The position numbers and the translations under genes were made by a program. From Merdicola sp963557785 (GTDB lineage Bacteria > Bacillota > Clostridia > TANB77 > CAG-508): DNA of 64,000 nt. Of the stretch, positions 34,364 to 43,422 are shown one piece after another; within the stretch, counting starts at the first letter, position 1; each line of letters begins with the position of its first letter. The stretch covers positions 124,001 through 188,000 of the forward strand of contig CAUWBF010000002.1 in NCBI GenBank assembly GCA_963557785.1. Direction: 5' to 3'. The notes beneath the pieces are model-generated. The model had not been told where the DNA came from. It made no database searches and was given only the letters and a program-made list of their open reading frames with translations.

Positions 34364-34777
34364 GTGCCAACGATCAATCAATTAGTAAGAAAAGGAAGAA
34401 ACACAGCAGTAACAAAATCAACTGCTCCAGCTCTACAACATGGTTATAACTCTAAGAAAAATAGAGTTACAAACAATAGAGCACCTCAAAAAAGAGGAGT
34501 TTGTACAGTTGTAAAAACTGTTACACCAAAGAAACCTAACTCAGCTTTAAGAAAAGTTGCAAGGGTTAGACTTTCAAATGGTTATGAAGTAACTTCATAC
34601 ATTCCAGGTATAGGACACAACTTACAAGAACACAGTGTTGTTTTAATAAGAGGAGGAAGGGTAAAAGATCTTCCAGGTGTTAGATACCACATAATAAGAG
34701 GAACATTAGATACAGCAGGCGTTAAAGATAGAATGCAAGCTAGATCTAAATATGGAGCAAAAAGACCAAAAAAATAA
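34364..34777 (+). CDS. rpsL: Ribosomal protein S12
   Basis: 137-residue 30S protein of the decoding centre. It starts MPTINQLVRKGR and contains the conserved loops TPKKPNSALRKVARVRL and PGIGHNLQEHSVVLIRGGRVKDLPGV. The lysine in TPKKPNS, where streptomycin-resistance changes occur, is present. GTG start with AGGAGGTG upstream. The N-terminal region has an 11-residue basic stretch (ALQHGYNSKKN) of the kind seen in Gram-positive S12. First gene of the str operon. Confidence 0.98.
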   Translation: MPTINQLVRKGRNTAVTKSTAPALQHGYNSKKNRVTNNRAPQKRGVCTVVKTVTPKKPNSALRKVARVRLSNGYEVTSYIPGIGHNLQEHSVVLIRGGRVKDLPGVRYHIIRGTLDTAGVKDRMQARSKYGAKRPKK

Positions 34778-34821
34778 AATTTAATTATTAAATTTTTAGT
34801 GCTAATAATTGCTAATTTTAA

Positions 34822-34884
34822 GGTACTTAAATTTAGAATAAATTATAGCACTATACGGAAAAGTTTATACTTTTCAGAGTACCT
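34822..34884 (+). promoter_or_regulatory. Structured leader before rpsG
   Basis: AGGTACT (34822-34828) can pair with AGTACCT (34878-34884), enclosing a hairpin GAAAAGT-TTAT-ACTTTTC (34858-34875). It lies in the 148-bp rpsL-rpsG gap, where S7 is known to bind the str mRNA in E. coli. Function by analogy. Confidence 0.4.
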
Positions 34885-34925
34885 AGATACAAATAGTATC
34901 AAATATTAATAAGGAGGGAAGAATA

Positions 34926-35396
34926 GTGCCAAGAAAAGGATATGTAGCAAAAAGAGACGTTTTACCAGATCCAATATACAATAGTAAAATAGTTACTAAA
35001 TTAGTAAATAATATAATGATCGATGGTAAAAAATCAGTAGCTCAAAAAATAGTATACGATGCATTTGATATCGTAAAAGAAAAAGAGCAAAAAGATCCAT
35101 TAGAAGTTTTTGAAGCAGCACTTAACAATATAATGCCAGTTCTTGAAGTTAAAGCAAGAAGAGTAGGTGGAGCAACATACCAAGTTCCATTAGAAATAAG
35201 ACCAGAAAGAAGACAAACTTTAGGATTAAGATGGCTAGTTAATTATGCTAGAAACAGACATGAAAAAACAATGGCTGAAAAATTAGCTGCTGAAATTATA
35301 GATGCTATCAACGGAAACGGTGGAGCATTCAAGAAGAAAGAAGATACACATAGAATGGCAGAAGCAAATAAAGCATTTGCTCATTACAAATGGTAA
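34926..35396 (+). CDS. rpsG: Ribosomal protein S7
   Basis: 156-residue primary 30S assembly protein that binds the 3' domain of 16S rRNA. It begins MPRKGYVAKRDVLPDPIYNSK and has RRVGGATYQVPLEIRPERR and a C-terminal THRMAEANKAFAHYKW. GTG start with AAGGAGGG upstream. fusA follows after 26 bp. Confidence 0.98.
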   Translation: MPRKGYVAKRDVLPDPIYNSKIVTKLVNNIMIDGKKSVAQKIVYDAFDIVKEKEQKDPLEVFEAALNNIMPVLEVKARRVGGATYQVPLEIRPERRQTLGLRWLVNYARNRHEKTMAEKLAAEIIDAINGNGGAFKKKEDTHRMAEANKAFAHYKW

Positions 35397-35422
35397 TAAA
35401 ACGAAAGGGGGAAAATATATAA

Positions 35423-37507
35423 ATGGCAGGAAGACAATACCCACTAGAAAGAACTAGAAATATAGGAATTATGGCTCACATTGATGCCGGTAAAACAACA
35501 ACAACTGAAAGAATATTATTTTATACAGGAAAAACACATAAAATAGGAGAAGTTCACGAAGGTGCTGCAACAATGGACTGGATGGAACAAGAACAAGAAA
35601 GAGGTATTACAATTACTTCAGCTGCTACAACATGTTTTTGGAAGGATAATAGAATAAATATTATTGATACACCAGGACACGTTGACTTTACAGTCGAAGT
35701 TCAAAGATCTTTAAGAGTTCTTGACGGAGCAGTTACAGTACTTGCTGCAAAAGGTGGAGTTCAACCACAAACAGAAACTGTATGGAGACAAGCAGATAAA
35801 TATTCAGTACCAAGAATGGTATATGTAAATAAAATGGATATTACAGGAGCTAACTTTATGCTTTGTGTAGATCAATTAAAAAATAGATTAAAAGCAAATG
35901 CAGTTCCAATCCAATTACCAATAGGTGCAGAAGATCAATTCAAAGGTATAGTTGATTTAATAAAAATGAGAGCCTTTATCCATAAAGATGATTTAGGAAA
36001 AGAAATTGAAGAAACAGAAATACCTGCAGATATGGTTGCACAAGCAGAAGAATTTAGATCAGCTATGATAGAAGCAGTTGCAGATCAAGATGAAGAATTA
36101 ATGATGAAATATTTAGAAGGTGAAGAACTAACAGAAGAAGAAATCAAAAAAGGTTTACGTGCAGGAACAATAGATAATAAAATAGTTCCAGTTGTATGTG
36201 GTTCTTCATATAAAAACAAAGGTGTTCAAGAATTATTAAATGCAATTGTTGATTATATGCCATCACCACTAGATATTCCACATATTAAAGGTGAAACATT
36301 AGATGGAGAAGAAACAGAAGCTAAAACATCTGATTCAGAACCATTTGCTGCTTTAGCATTTAAAATTGCAACAGACCCATTCGTTGGAAAATTATGCTTC
36401 TTTAGAGTTTACTCAGGAGTATTAGAATCTGGATCAACAGTTTTAAATTCAAGCAAAGATAAAAAAGAAAGAGTTGGAAGAATTCTTCAAATGCATGCAA
36501 ATCACAGAGAAGATATAGATAAAGTATATGCTGGTGATATTGCTGCAGCAGTAGGATTAAAAGATGTTACAACAGGAAACACATTATGCGATCCTGAACA
36601 TCCAATAATTCTAGAATCAATGGAATTCCCAGAACCAGTTATTGATATAGCTATTGAGCCAAAAGATAAAGCAGCTCAAGAAAAAATGGGTATAGCTTTA
36701 GCAAAATTAGCTGAAGAAGATCCAACATTTAAAGCTTATACAAACCAAGAAACTGGACAAACAATTATAGCAGGTATGGGTGAATTACACCTAGATATAA
36801 TTATAGACAGATTAAAAAGAGAGTTTAAAGTAGAATGTAATGTAGGTAAACCACAAGTTGCTTACAAAGAAACAATCAGAAATAAAGTTAAAGTTCAAGG
36901 TAAATTCATTCGTCAATCTGGTGGTAAAGGACAATATGGTGATGTTTGGTTTGAAATGGAACCATTAGAGCCAGGAAAAGGAATTGAATTTGAAAGTAAA
37001 ATCGTTGGTGGTGCTGTTCCTAAGGAATACATTAAACCAATTGAACAAGGTATGAGAGAAGCTGCTGAATCAGGAATTTTAGCAGGATACCCAGTTATAG
37101 ACTTCAAAGTAGCCTTAGTTGATGGATCTTACCATGAAGTTGACTCTTCAGAAATGGCATTCAAGATAGCTGCTTCTATGGCATTCAAAGAAGGATGTAA
37201 ACAAGCCAAATCAGTTATACTAGAGCCAATTATGAAAGTTGAAATAACAGTTCCAGAAGAATACATGGGAGATGTTATAGGAGATGTAAACTCTCGTCGT
37301 GGAAGAATGGAAGGAATGGATGGAGTAGACGGAATGCAAGAAATTCATGCGTTTATACCATTATCAGAAATGTTTGGATATGCAACAGACTTACGTTCTA
37401 AAACACAAGGTAGAGGAAGCTATGTAATGGAACCATCTCACTATGAAGAAGTTCCAAAATCAGTATTAGAACAAATAATAGCTTCAAGAGCTAAAAAATC
37501 AGAATAA
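35423..37507 (+). CDS. fusA: Elongation factor G
   Basis: 694-residue translational GTPase that moves tRNA and mRNA through the ribosome. GTP motifs AHIDAGKTT (G1), RGITI (G2), DTPGHVD (G3) and NKMD (G4) are intact. Domains II-V follow, ending ASRAKKSE. Order rpsL-rpsG-fusA-tuf is standard. AAAGGGGG precedes the ATG. Codon use is strongly biased, as in highly expressed genes. Confidence 0.98.
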   Translation: MAGRQYPLERTRNIGIMAHIDAGKTTTTERILFYTGKTHKIGEVHEGAATMDWMEQEQERGITITSAATTCFWKDNRINIIDTPGHVDFTVEVQRSLRVLDGAVTVLAAKGGVQPQTETVWRQADKYSVPRMVYVNKMDITGANFMLCVDQLKNRLKANAVPIQLPIGAEDQFKGIVDLIKMRAFIHKDDLGKEIEETEIPADMVAQAEEFRSAMIEAVADQDEELMMKYLEGEELTEEEIKKGLRAGTIDNKIVPVVCGSSYKNKGVQELLNAIVDYMPSPLDIPHIKGETLDGEETEAKTSDSEPFAALAFKIATDPFVGKLCFFRVYSGVLESGSTVLNSSKDKKERVGRILQMHANHREDIDKVYAGDIAAAVGLKDVTTGNTLCDPEHPIILESMEFPEPVIDIAIEPKDKAAQEKMGIALAKLAEEDPTFKAYTNQETGQTIIAGMGELHLDIIIDRLKREFKVECNVGKPQVAYKETIRNKVKVQGKFIRQSGGKGQYGDVWFEMEPLEPGKGIEFESKIVGGAVPKEYIKPIEQGMREAAESGILAGYPVIDFKVALVDGSYHEVDSSEMAFKIAASMAFKEGCKQAKSVILEPIMKVEITVPEEYMGDVIGDVNSRRGRMEGMDGVDGMQEIHAFIPLSEMFGYATDLRSKTQGRGSYVMEPSHYEEVPKSVLEQIIASRAKKSE

Positions 37508-37518
37508 TATAAAAACAC

Positions 37519-37547
37519 TTGCATTTTTTATATAAATGTTATAGAAT
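37519..37547 (+). promoter_or_regulatory. Internal promoter upstream of tuf
   Basis: TTGCAT (37519-37524), 17-nt spacer, TAGAAT (37542-37547), in the 104-bp fusA-tuf gap. It would allow extra EF-Tu expression. Confidence 0.65.
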
Positions 37548-37611
37548 ACGAGTGAATAAAATGCGTCATAAAATTTTTAAATATTTAAATATATAAGGAG
37601 GAATTTTTAAA

Positions 37612-38814
37612 ATGGCTAAAGCAAAATTTGAAAGAACAAAACCACACGTTAACATTGGTACAATCGGACACGTTGACCATGGTAAAACAACAACAACAGC
37701 AGCTATTACAAAATATTTATCATTATTAGGAAGAGCACAATTTGAAGCTTATGATCAAATTGATGGTGCTCCAGAAGAAAAAGCAAGAGGAATCACAATT
37801 AACACAGCTCACGTAGAATACGAAACAGAAAATAGACACTATGCACACGTTGACTGCCCAGGACACGCTGACTATGTAAAGAACATGATTACAGGTGCTG
37901 CTCAAATGGATGGTGCTATATTAGTTGTTTCTGCAGCTGATGGACCAATGCCTCAAACTAGAGAGCATATATTACTTGCTAGACAAGTTGGAGTTAAATA
38001 TATCGTTGTTTACTTAAATAAATGCGATATGGTTGATGACCCAGAATTATTAGAATTAGTTGAAATGGAAGTTAGAGACTTATTATCAAGCTATGATTTC
38101 CCAGGAGACGAAATTCCAATCATAAAAGGATCTTCATTACAAGTACTTGAAAGTACATCTACAGATCCTAACGATCCTGTATATCAACCAATGAAAGAAT
38201 TAATGGATGCTGTTGATAGCTATATACCAACACCAGAAAGACCAATCGATCAACCATTCTTAATGCCAGTTGAAGACGTATTCTCTATCACAGGTAGAGG
38301 AACAGTTGCAACAGGTAGAGTAGAAAGAGGAGTTGTTAAACTTTCTGACGAAGTTGAAATCATCGGATTAACAGATGAAAGAAAGAAAACTGTTGTTACA
38401 GGTGTTGAAATGTTCAGAAAATTATTAGATCAAGCTGAAGCTGGAGATAATATAGGAGTTCTTTTAAGAGGAATCCAAAGAAATGAAATAGAAAGAGGAC
38501 AAGTTCTTGCTAAACCAGGAACAATCAATCCTCACACAAAATTCACATCACAAGTATATGTATTAACTAAAGAAGAAGGTGGAAGACATACACCATTCTT
38601 CAATGGATACAGACCACAATTCTACTTCAGAACAACAGACGTTACAGGTGTTATTGAATTACCTGCTGGAACAGAAATGGTTATGCCTGGAGATAACATC
38701 GATATGACTATCGAATTAATTACTCCAATAGCTATAGAAAAAGGACTAAGATTCGCTATCCGTGAAGGTGGTAGAACAGTTGGTTCAGGAGTTGTAGCTG
38801 AAATAATAAAATAA
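37612..38814 (+). CDS. tuf: Elongation factor Tu
   Basis: 400-residue GTPase that delivers aminoacyl-tRNA. G1 GHVDHGKTT, G2 RGITI, G3 DCPGHADY and G4 NKCD are intact, as are the domain II/III signatures TGRGTVATGRVERG and EGGRTVGSGVV. AAGGAGG lies 11 bases before the ATG. Only one tuf copy is visible in the window. It has its own promoter and a terminator. Confidence 0.98.
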   Translation: MAKAKFERTKPHVNIGTIGHVDHGKTTTTAAITKYLSLLGRAQFEAYDQIDGAPEEKARGITINTAHVEYETENRHYAHVDCPGHADYVKNMITGAAQMDGAILVVSAADGPMPQTREHILLARQVGVKYIVVYLNKCDMVDDPELLELVEMEVRDLLSSYDFPGDEIPIIKGSSLQVLESTSTDPNDPVYQPMKELMDAVDSYIPTPERPIDQPFLMPVEDVFSITGRGTVATGRVERGVVKLSDEVEIIGLTDERKKTVVTGVEMFRKLLDQAEAGDNIGVLLRGIQRNEIERGQVLAKPGTINPHTKFTSQVYVLTKEEGGRHTPFFNGYRPQFYFRTTDVTGVIELPAGTEMVMPGDNIDMTIELITPIAIEKGLRFAIREGGRTVGSGVVAEIIK

Positions 38815-38828
38815 TTTTATAAATATTA

Positions 38829-38859
38829 AATAGCAAGGCATTAAGCCTTGCTATTTTTT
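38829..38859 (+). terminator. Terminator of the str operon
   Basis: AATAGCAAGGC (38829-38839) pairs with GCCTTGCTATT (38845-38855), followed by a T-run. Confidence 0.88.
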
Positions 38860-38904
38860 GTTTTAATGATATAATTTATTAAATGACTATTTGGTCAAAA
38901 GGTA

Positions 38905-38933
38905 TTGCATTTTTAAAAAATAAATAATAAAAT
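38905..38933 (+). promoter_or_regulatory. Promoter of plsX-acpP
   Basis: TTGCAT (38905-38910), 17-nt spacer, TAAAAT (38928-38933). The same hexamers and spacing occur at the mraZ promoter. A TGAC-N6-GTCA repeat (38884-38897) lies just upstream and could be an operator. Confidence 0.65.
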
Positions 38934-38986
38934 GAATACGCTATATTATACATACATATATTAATAATTGAAACGGGGGAAACGTT

Positions 38987-40021
38987 ATGATTATACTTCT
39001 AGATGCAATGGGAGGAGATAATGCACCAGATGCAAACATAAAGGGTGCAGTTCAGGCAATTAAAGAAGTTGATAAGGAAACAGAAGTATTACTTATAGGA
39101 AACGAAGAAATAATTAATTCAAGAGTAAAAGAGCTATATGGTAAAGAGAATATATCTGAGATATCAGAAAAATTAAAAATATATAACACTACTGAAACTA
39201 TAGAAATGGAAGATATACCAACTGTAGCAATTAGAAAAAAGAAAGATTCATCAATGGTAGTAGGGTTTAATTTACTAAAAGAAGGTAAAGGTGATGTATT
39301 TATTTCAGCAGGAAATTCAGGAGCATTACTTACAGGTGCTACTTTATTAGTTGGAAGAATTAAAGGAATAGATAGGCCAGCATTAGCAGGAATATTACCA
39401 GCATATAAAAGTAGATTATTACTTATGGATTGTGGTTCAAACACAAATTGTAAGCCAATAAATTTATTACAATTTGCACAAATGTCCTCAATATATTTAA
39501 AAAATACTTTTGGAATAGAAAAACCAGCTATAGGGCTACTAAATATAGGAACAGAAGAAACTAAAGGCAATGAATTAACAAAAGAATCATATAAATTATT
39601 AAAAGAAAAATCACAAGAATTAGATATAAACTTTATAGGGAATATAGAAGGAAGAGACGCATTTTCTGGAAAAGTTGATGCAGTTATAACAGATGGATTT
39701 ACAGGTAATGTATTCTTAAAAGCTGTTGAAGGATTAGGAAAATTTGTAAAAAGATCTTTATCAGATAGTATAAAGAAAAATATATTATCTATGATAGGTT
39801 CAATACCTTGTTTACCTTCAATTAACAGATTTGCAAAAAAAATGGACTATAAAGTTTATGGAGGAGCTTTATTTTTAGGAGTAAAAAAACCAGTTGTTAA
39901 AGCACATGGAAGTAGTGATGAAGCATTATTTAGATTTACTATTAAACAAGCAGAGCAATTTGTAAAAAATAAAGCAGTAGATCAAATGATTGAAGCATTT
40001 GAGAAAAAGGATGTAGAATAA
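38987..40021 (+). CDS. plsX: Phosphate acyltransferase PlsX
   Basis: 344-residue peripheral membrane enzyme that converts acyl-ACP to acyl-phosphate, the first step of phospholipid synthesis in Gram-positives. It starts MIILLDAMGGDNAPDANI and has the conserved SAGNSGAL and TDGFTGNVFLK motifs. The gene for acyl carrier protein follows after 102 bp. fabD/G/F and fapR are not adjacent. Confidence 0.96.
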   Translation: MIILLDAMGGDNAPDANIKGAVQAIKEVDKETEVLLIGNEEIINSRVKELYGKENISEISEKLKIYNTTETIEMEDIPTVAIRKKKDSSMVVGFNLLKEGKGDVFISAGNSGALLTGATLLVGRIKGIDRPALAGILPAYKSRLLLMDCGSNTNCKPINLLQFAQMSSIYLKNTFGIEKPAIGLLNIGTEETKGNELTKESYKLLKEKSQELDINFIGNIEGRDAFSGKVDAVITDGFTGNVFLKAVEGLGKFVKRSLSDSIKKNILSMIGSIPCLPSINRFAKKMDYKVYGGALFLGVKKPVVKAHGSSDEALFRFTIKQAEQFVKNKAVDQMIEAFEKKDVE

Positions 40022-40123
40022 AAATTAAATATTTAAAAAAATTACTTGACTTTTGTCTTAACATATAATATTGTTTAGTCGAGAGACGAAGGTCGAACAT
40101 TGAGAGGAGGTGTACAGAAGAAA

Positions 40124-40363
40124 ATGAACCCAGATGAAATATTTGATAAAGTAAAAGGAATAATAGTTGAACAATTAGGTGTTGCAGAATCTTCAGTAAC
40201 ATTAGAAGCATCTTTTATAGATGACTTAGGAGCTGACTCACTTGATATTGTTGAATTAATAATGGCATTAGAAGAAGAATTTGATATGGAAATTCCAGAT
40301 AGCGATGCTGAAAAAATAGTTACAGTTAATGATGTAGTTGAATACATAAAAGAAAATGTGTAA
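40124..40363 (+). CDS. acpP: Acyl carrier protein
   Basis: 79-residue acidic four-helix protein carrying fatty acyl chains on phosphopantetheine. The attachment serine is in GADSLDIVELIMALEEEF. The ATG at 40124 is chosen: it gives the normal length, and the GAGGAGGTG at 40103-40111 is its ribosome-binding site, so the longer frame from TTG at 40100 would put that site inside the gene. Confidence 0.95.
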   Translation: MNPDEIFDKVKGIIVEQLGVAESSVTLEASFIDDLGADSLDIVELIMALEEEFDMEIPDSDAEKIVTVNDVVEYIKENV

Positions 40364-40373
40364 TTATAAAAAT

Positions 40374-40399
40374 GAAAGGTTGCAGACCTTTCTTTTTTT
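40374..40399 (+). terminator. Terminator of acpP
   Basis: GAAAGGT (40374-40380) pairs with ACCTTTC (40386-40392), then seven T. Confidence 0.8.
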
Positions 40400-40424
40400 A
40401 TGTATAATTTTATGGGTGAAGAAG

Positions 40425-41876
40425 ATGAAAAAATATATATTAGAAATAACTGCATTTCTAGCAGGTGCTATAGAAATGATGCTAGAATTAATAGCAGCCA
40501 GAATATTATCTCCATACGTAGGAAGTTCGAATTTAATTTGGACAACTATAATAGGTGTAATGCTTATAAGTATGAGCATGGGATATTGGTTAGGAGGCAA
40601 GCTAGCAGATGAGAAACCTAAAGTAAATACATTATCAATATTATTAATATTAGGTGCAATTTTTTCTGCTTTAATACCAATATTAGAAGTAAACTTTGTA
40701 AGCCAATTAGCAATGTTATTAAATAATTTAGAGTTAGTTGCACTTATATCTGCAATAATTGTTTTTGGTGTTCCAAGTTTTATTATGGCTAGTGTATCTC
40801 CATATGTAGTTAAATTAAAAGATTCAGATCAAAAAAATATTGGAAAATTATCAGGAAAGATATCTTCAATATCAACATTAGGAAGTATTGTAGGAACGTT
40901 TATTGGGGGATTTATACTAATACCAAATTTTGGAGTAAGAACAATAGTATTAAGTGTAACAATTATATTATTAGTAATAGCAGTGTTATTATATGAAAAT
41001 AAAAACAAGAAATTTATGGGACTAATTAGTATTGTTACTATATTTGTTTTCGGGTTACAATATTTAGGGTTAATAATGTTTAAAATGTATAATCCAGATA
41101 TTATAGAAGATGTAGATTCAGAGTATAGCAGAATTTGGGTAAAGAAAATAGATACAGGAAATATTATATACAAAACTTTATATGTAGATAAAGGACTTGA
41201 ATCTTATATAAATAAGGATACAAATGAAATGGGAGCAGAATATCTAAAATATTATGAATTATTTAATTATTTTAATCCTGAAGCAAAAAATGTATTAATG
41301 ATTGGTGGAGCTGCATATACATATCCAATTCATTATTTACAAACATATGAAGATAAAAATATTGATGTAGTAGAAATTGACAAAAAAATGACAGAAATAG
41401 CAAAAGAACAATTTGGATTAGATACTAATAACGAAAGATTAGGAATATATCATCAAGATGGAAGAAGCTTTTTAAATAAAACTACCAATAAGTATGATGC
41501 AATATTATTAGATGCATATAAAGGACTTAATGCACCATTTGAATTAACAACATATGAAGCAACTAAAAAAGCATATAATTGTTTAAATGATAATGGAATA
41601 GTAATTACTAACATAATTTCTTCATTAGAGGGGAAAGATGAAAAATTTATAAAATATGAGTATTCTACATATAAAACAATATTTGATGATGTAAAAGTAT
41701 TTAGAGTAAAAGATATAGAAAATACTAAAAAGCAGAACTTAATATTAATTGGAATAAAAGGAAATGCAAATACAGAATATAATGATGAATATGAGAATAT
41801 ATTAAAGAACGAAATTAAAGATTTCAAAAGTGATTATAAAATATTAACAGATAATTATTGTCCAATAGGAAGCTAA
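40425..41876 (+). CDS. Membrane-anchored spermidine-synthase-like methyltransferase-fold protein
   Basis: 483 residues from the ATG at 40425, which has GGGTGAAG upstream; an earlier in-frame start would overlap acpP and its terminator. The first about 220 residues hold seven or so membrane helices. The C-terminal half has the Rossmann fold of spermidine synthases: VLMIGGAAYTYP, DVVEIDKKM, YHQDGRSFL and ILLDAYKG. Fused membrane/SpeE-like proteins are widespread; whether they make polyamines is uncertain, because membrane forms often lack known activity. It stands alone. Confidence 0.82.
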   Translation: MKKYILEITAFLAGAIEMMLELIAARILSPYVGSSNLIWTTIIGVMLISMSMGYWLGGKLADEKPKVNTLSILLILGAIFSALIPILEVNFVSQLAMLLNNLELVALISAIIVFGVPSFIMASVSPYVVKLKDSDQKNIGKLSGKISSISTLGSIVGTFIGGFILIPNFGVRTIVLSVTIILLVIAVLLYENKNKKFMGLISIVTIFVFGLQYLGLIMFKMYNPDIIEDVDSEYSRIWVKKIDTGNIIYKTLYVDKGLESYINKDTNEMGAEYLKYYELFNYFNPEAKNVLMIGGAAYTYPIHYLQTYEDKNIDVVEIDKKMTEIAKEQFGLDTNNERLGIYHQDGRSFLNKTTNKYDAILLDAYKGLNAPFELTTYEATKKAYNCLNDNGIVITNIISSLEGKDEKFIKYEYSTYKTIFDDVKVFRVKDIENTKKQNLILIGIKGNANTEYNDEYENILKNEIKDFKSDYKILTDNYCPIGS

Positions 41877-41899
41877 GATACTGGTATCTTAGCTTTTTA
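41871..41899 (+). terminator. Terminator overlapping the stop codon
   Basis: AGCTAAGATAC (41871-41881) and GTATCTTAGCT (41884-41894), a perfect 11-bp stem with a 2-nt loop, then T-run. The left arm contains the stop codon of the preceding gene. Confidence 0.85.
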
Positions 41900-42016
41900 C
41901 GTAATACAAGTGTAATAAAATTGTAAAAAAAATGCTATGTACTTTCATATATGTAAGAGATATACTAATAATGAATAATAGTACTAAAGACGAAGAAAGG
42001 GGAACAACTAAAATTT

Positions 42017-42178
42017 ATGGAAAAATTAGGTACAGTAGTTTTTGAAGGAAGATTATATAATCTTGATAATATGAGTATTGATGAATTAGAAAAATTATTA
42101 AATGCAATAGAAAGTAAAAAGACAAATGTTATGAGTAAAATAGAAAAATTCGTGGAAGCAGGTGAAAGCAATGGATAA
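42017..42178 (+). CDS. Small charged protein preceding a coiled-coil gene
   Basis: 53-residue protein, MEKLGTVVFEGRLYNLDNMSIDELEKLLNAIESKK..., too short for the usual ORF cutoff. A short beta part (KLGTVVFEGRLYNL) is followed by helices. GAAAGGGG lies about 14 bases before the ATG. It overlaps the next gene by 8 bp (42171-42178), which points to translational coupling. No family recognised; the layout parallels 32035-32232. Confidence 0.65.
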   Translation: MEKLGTVVFEGRLYNLDNMSIDELEKLLNAIESKKTNVMSKIEKFVEAGESNG

Positions 42179-43301
42179 AGAAGAATTACAAAATGAAGTT
42201 GAAGTAGTAGATACTCCACAGGAAACAGTTGAAGAACAAGAAACAACTTCTTTAGTTAGTTTAATTAAAGAGGCATCAGAATTATCAAGAATAAGCGCAG
42301 TAGTTAATCTTGCATATGTAAGAGCAAAATCAGTTGATAAAGTAAAAGCAGGATGTAAAGAATTAAGCGAATCAATGGACGAAAAAGTAAAAGCTACTGT
42401 AGGTGCTATAAAAGAAAATTCAAAACTATATGATGAAATAAAAGCAAAAAAAGCTGCAGTTTCTGAAAAATATGGTGAAGTTTTAGAAGCAGTAACTAAT
42501 CATTATGATAAAAAAATAGAAGAGTTATTAACTGAAAAAGCAAGACTAGAATCAGAAAATTTAGCTATAGTAGCAGATAATCAAAATTTGAAATTAGATC
42601 AAAAAGATAAACAATCAGAATACAAAAAGAGTGAAAAATCTCAAAAAGATAGTGATGTTAATAAAGCTATATTAGCTAAAAAAGCAGAGGCTGAAAAATT
42701 AGCAAAATCTGGGGATTTAGAGGGTGCACAAGCAGCTATAGAAGATTATAAAAAGTTAAAAGAATCATTAGTACAAGAAACAACAGGTGGTGTACTAGAA
42801 ATAGCTACAATATCACAACAAATAAAAATGAATAAAGAGCAATTTAGAGCAAACCAAAATAAAATAAAAAAAATAGAAGAAGCTATAGAAAAACTTGAAA
42901 ATGATAAAGAAACAAAAATAGATACAGTTTGTAAATTAGAAGACAAAGCTTTAGATAAGATAGATCAAAAAACATCAATCTTTAAAAAATTAGCAATGTT
43001 TGCGTCAAAAACAATAACAAGAACATTTAACAAAGGAAAAGCTATTAATGATCAAGTTTTTGAACCAATGAAAAAGAAAATTGAAGTTCAGTTACCAGTT
43101 ATAGAAGAAAGTATAGGAACTAAATTATCAGAGATAAAGACAAATGTTAAAGAATCATTTAAAGATAAGTTAAATAAAGTAATGGAATTTGGAAGAAACA
43201 CGAAACAAGGTGCTATTGATAAATTAAAAGCAAGAAATGATAAAAAACGTGAAACACTACAAAATAGACAACAATATTTAGAAGACAGAAGTGAAAAATA
43301 A
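42171..43301 (+). CDS. Coiled-coil protein of unknown function
   Basis: 376 residues from the ATG at 42171, which has AGGTGA 5 bases upstream and overlaps the preceding small gene; a longer GTG start at 42162 is possible. The protein is almost all helix with long charged coils (about 90-260), no signal peptide or membrane span. A basic C-terminus (ARNDKKRETLQNRQQYLEDRSEK) follows. No catalytic motif or known family. Resembles the 32283-33737 protein in layout rather than clear sequence. Confidence 0.75.
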   Translation: MDKEELQNEVEVVDTPQETVEEQETTSLVSLIKEASELSRISAVVNLAYVRAKSVDKVKAGCKELSESMDEKVKATVGAIKENSKLYDEIKAKKAAVSEKYGEVLEAVTNHYDKKIEELLTEKARLESENLAIVADNQNLKLDQKDKQSEYKKSEKSQKDSDVNKAILAKKAEAEKLAKSGDLEGAQAAIEDYKKLKESLVQETTGGVLEIATISQQIKMNKEQFRANQNKIKKIEEAIEKLENDKETKIDTVCKLEDKALDKIDQKTSIFKKLAMFASKTITRTFNKGKAINDQVFEPMKKKIEVQLPVIEESIGTKLSEIKTNVKESFKDKLNKVMEFGRNTKQGAIDKLKARNDKKRETLQNRQQYLEDRSEK

Positions 43302-43316
43302 TATTTTACTAAAGAT

Positions 43317-43350
43317 AAAAAACAAATCAATTATAATTGATTTGTTTTTT
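43317..43350 (+). terminator. Terminator of the coiled-coil gene
   Basis: AAAAAACAAATCAATT (43317-43332) and AATTGATTTGTTTTTT (43335-43350), a perfect 16-bp inverted repeat with a 2-nt centre. Confidence 0.85.
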
Positions 43351-43371
43351 ATGCTTTAATGAATGATGTAC

Positions 43372-43399
43372 TTGAAAATAGTTTAAAATAGTATATAAT
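43372..43399 (+). promoter_or_regulatory. Promoter of rnc
   Basis: TTGAAA (43372-43377), 16-nt spacer, TATAAT (43394-43399). Confidence 0.6.
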
Positions 43400-43422
43400 A
43401 TAATGAAAAAGGTGGTGGCAAA

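Noticed and set aside
39052..39570. 172-residue minus-strand frame opposite plsX
   Set aside because: Antisense shadow of a strongly conserved gene with no SD.
40100..40123. Longer acyl carrier protein starting at TTG 40100
   Set aside because: It would place the GAGGAGGTG ribosome-binding site inside the coding region and add eight residues absent from the family.
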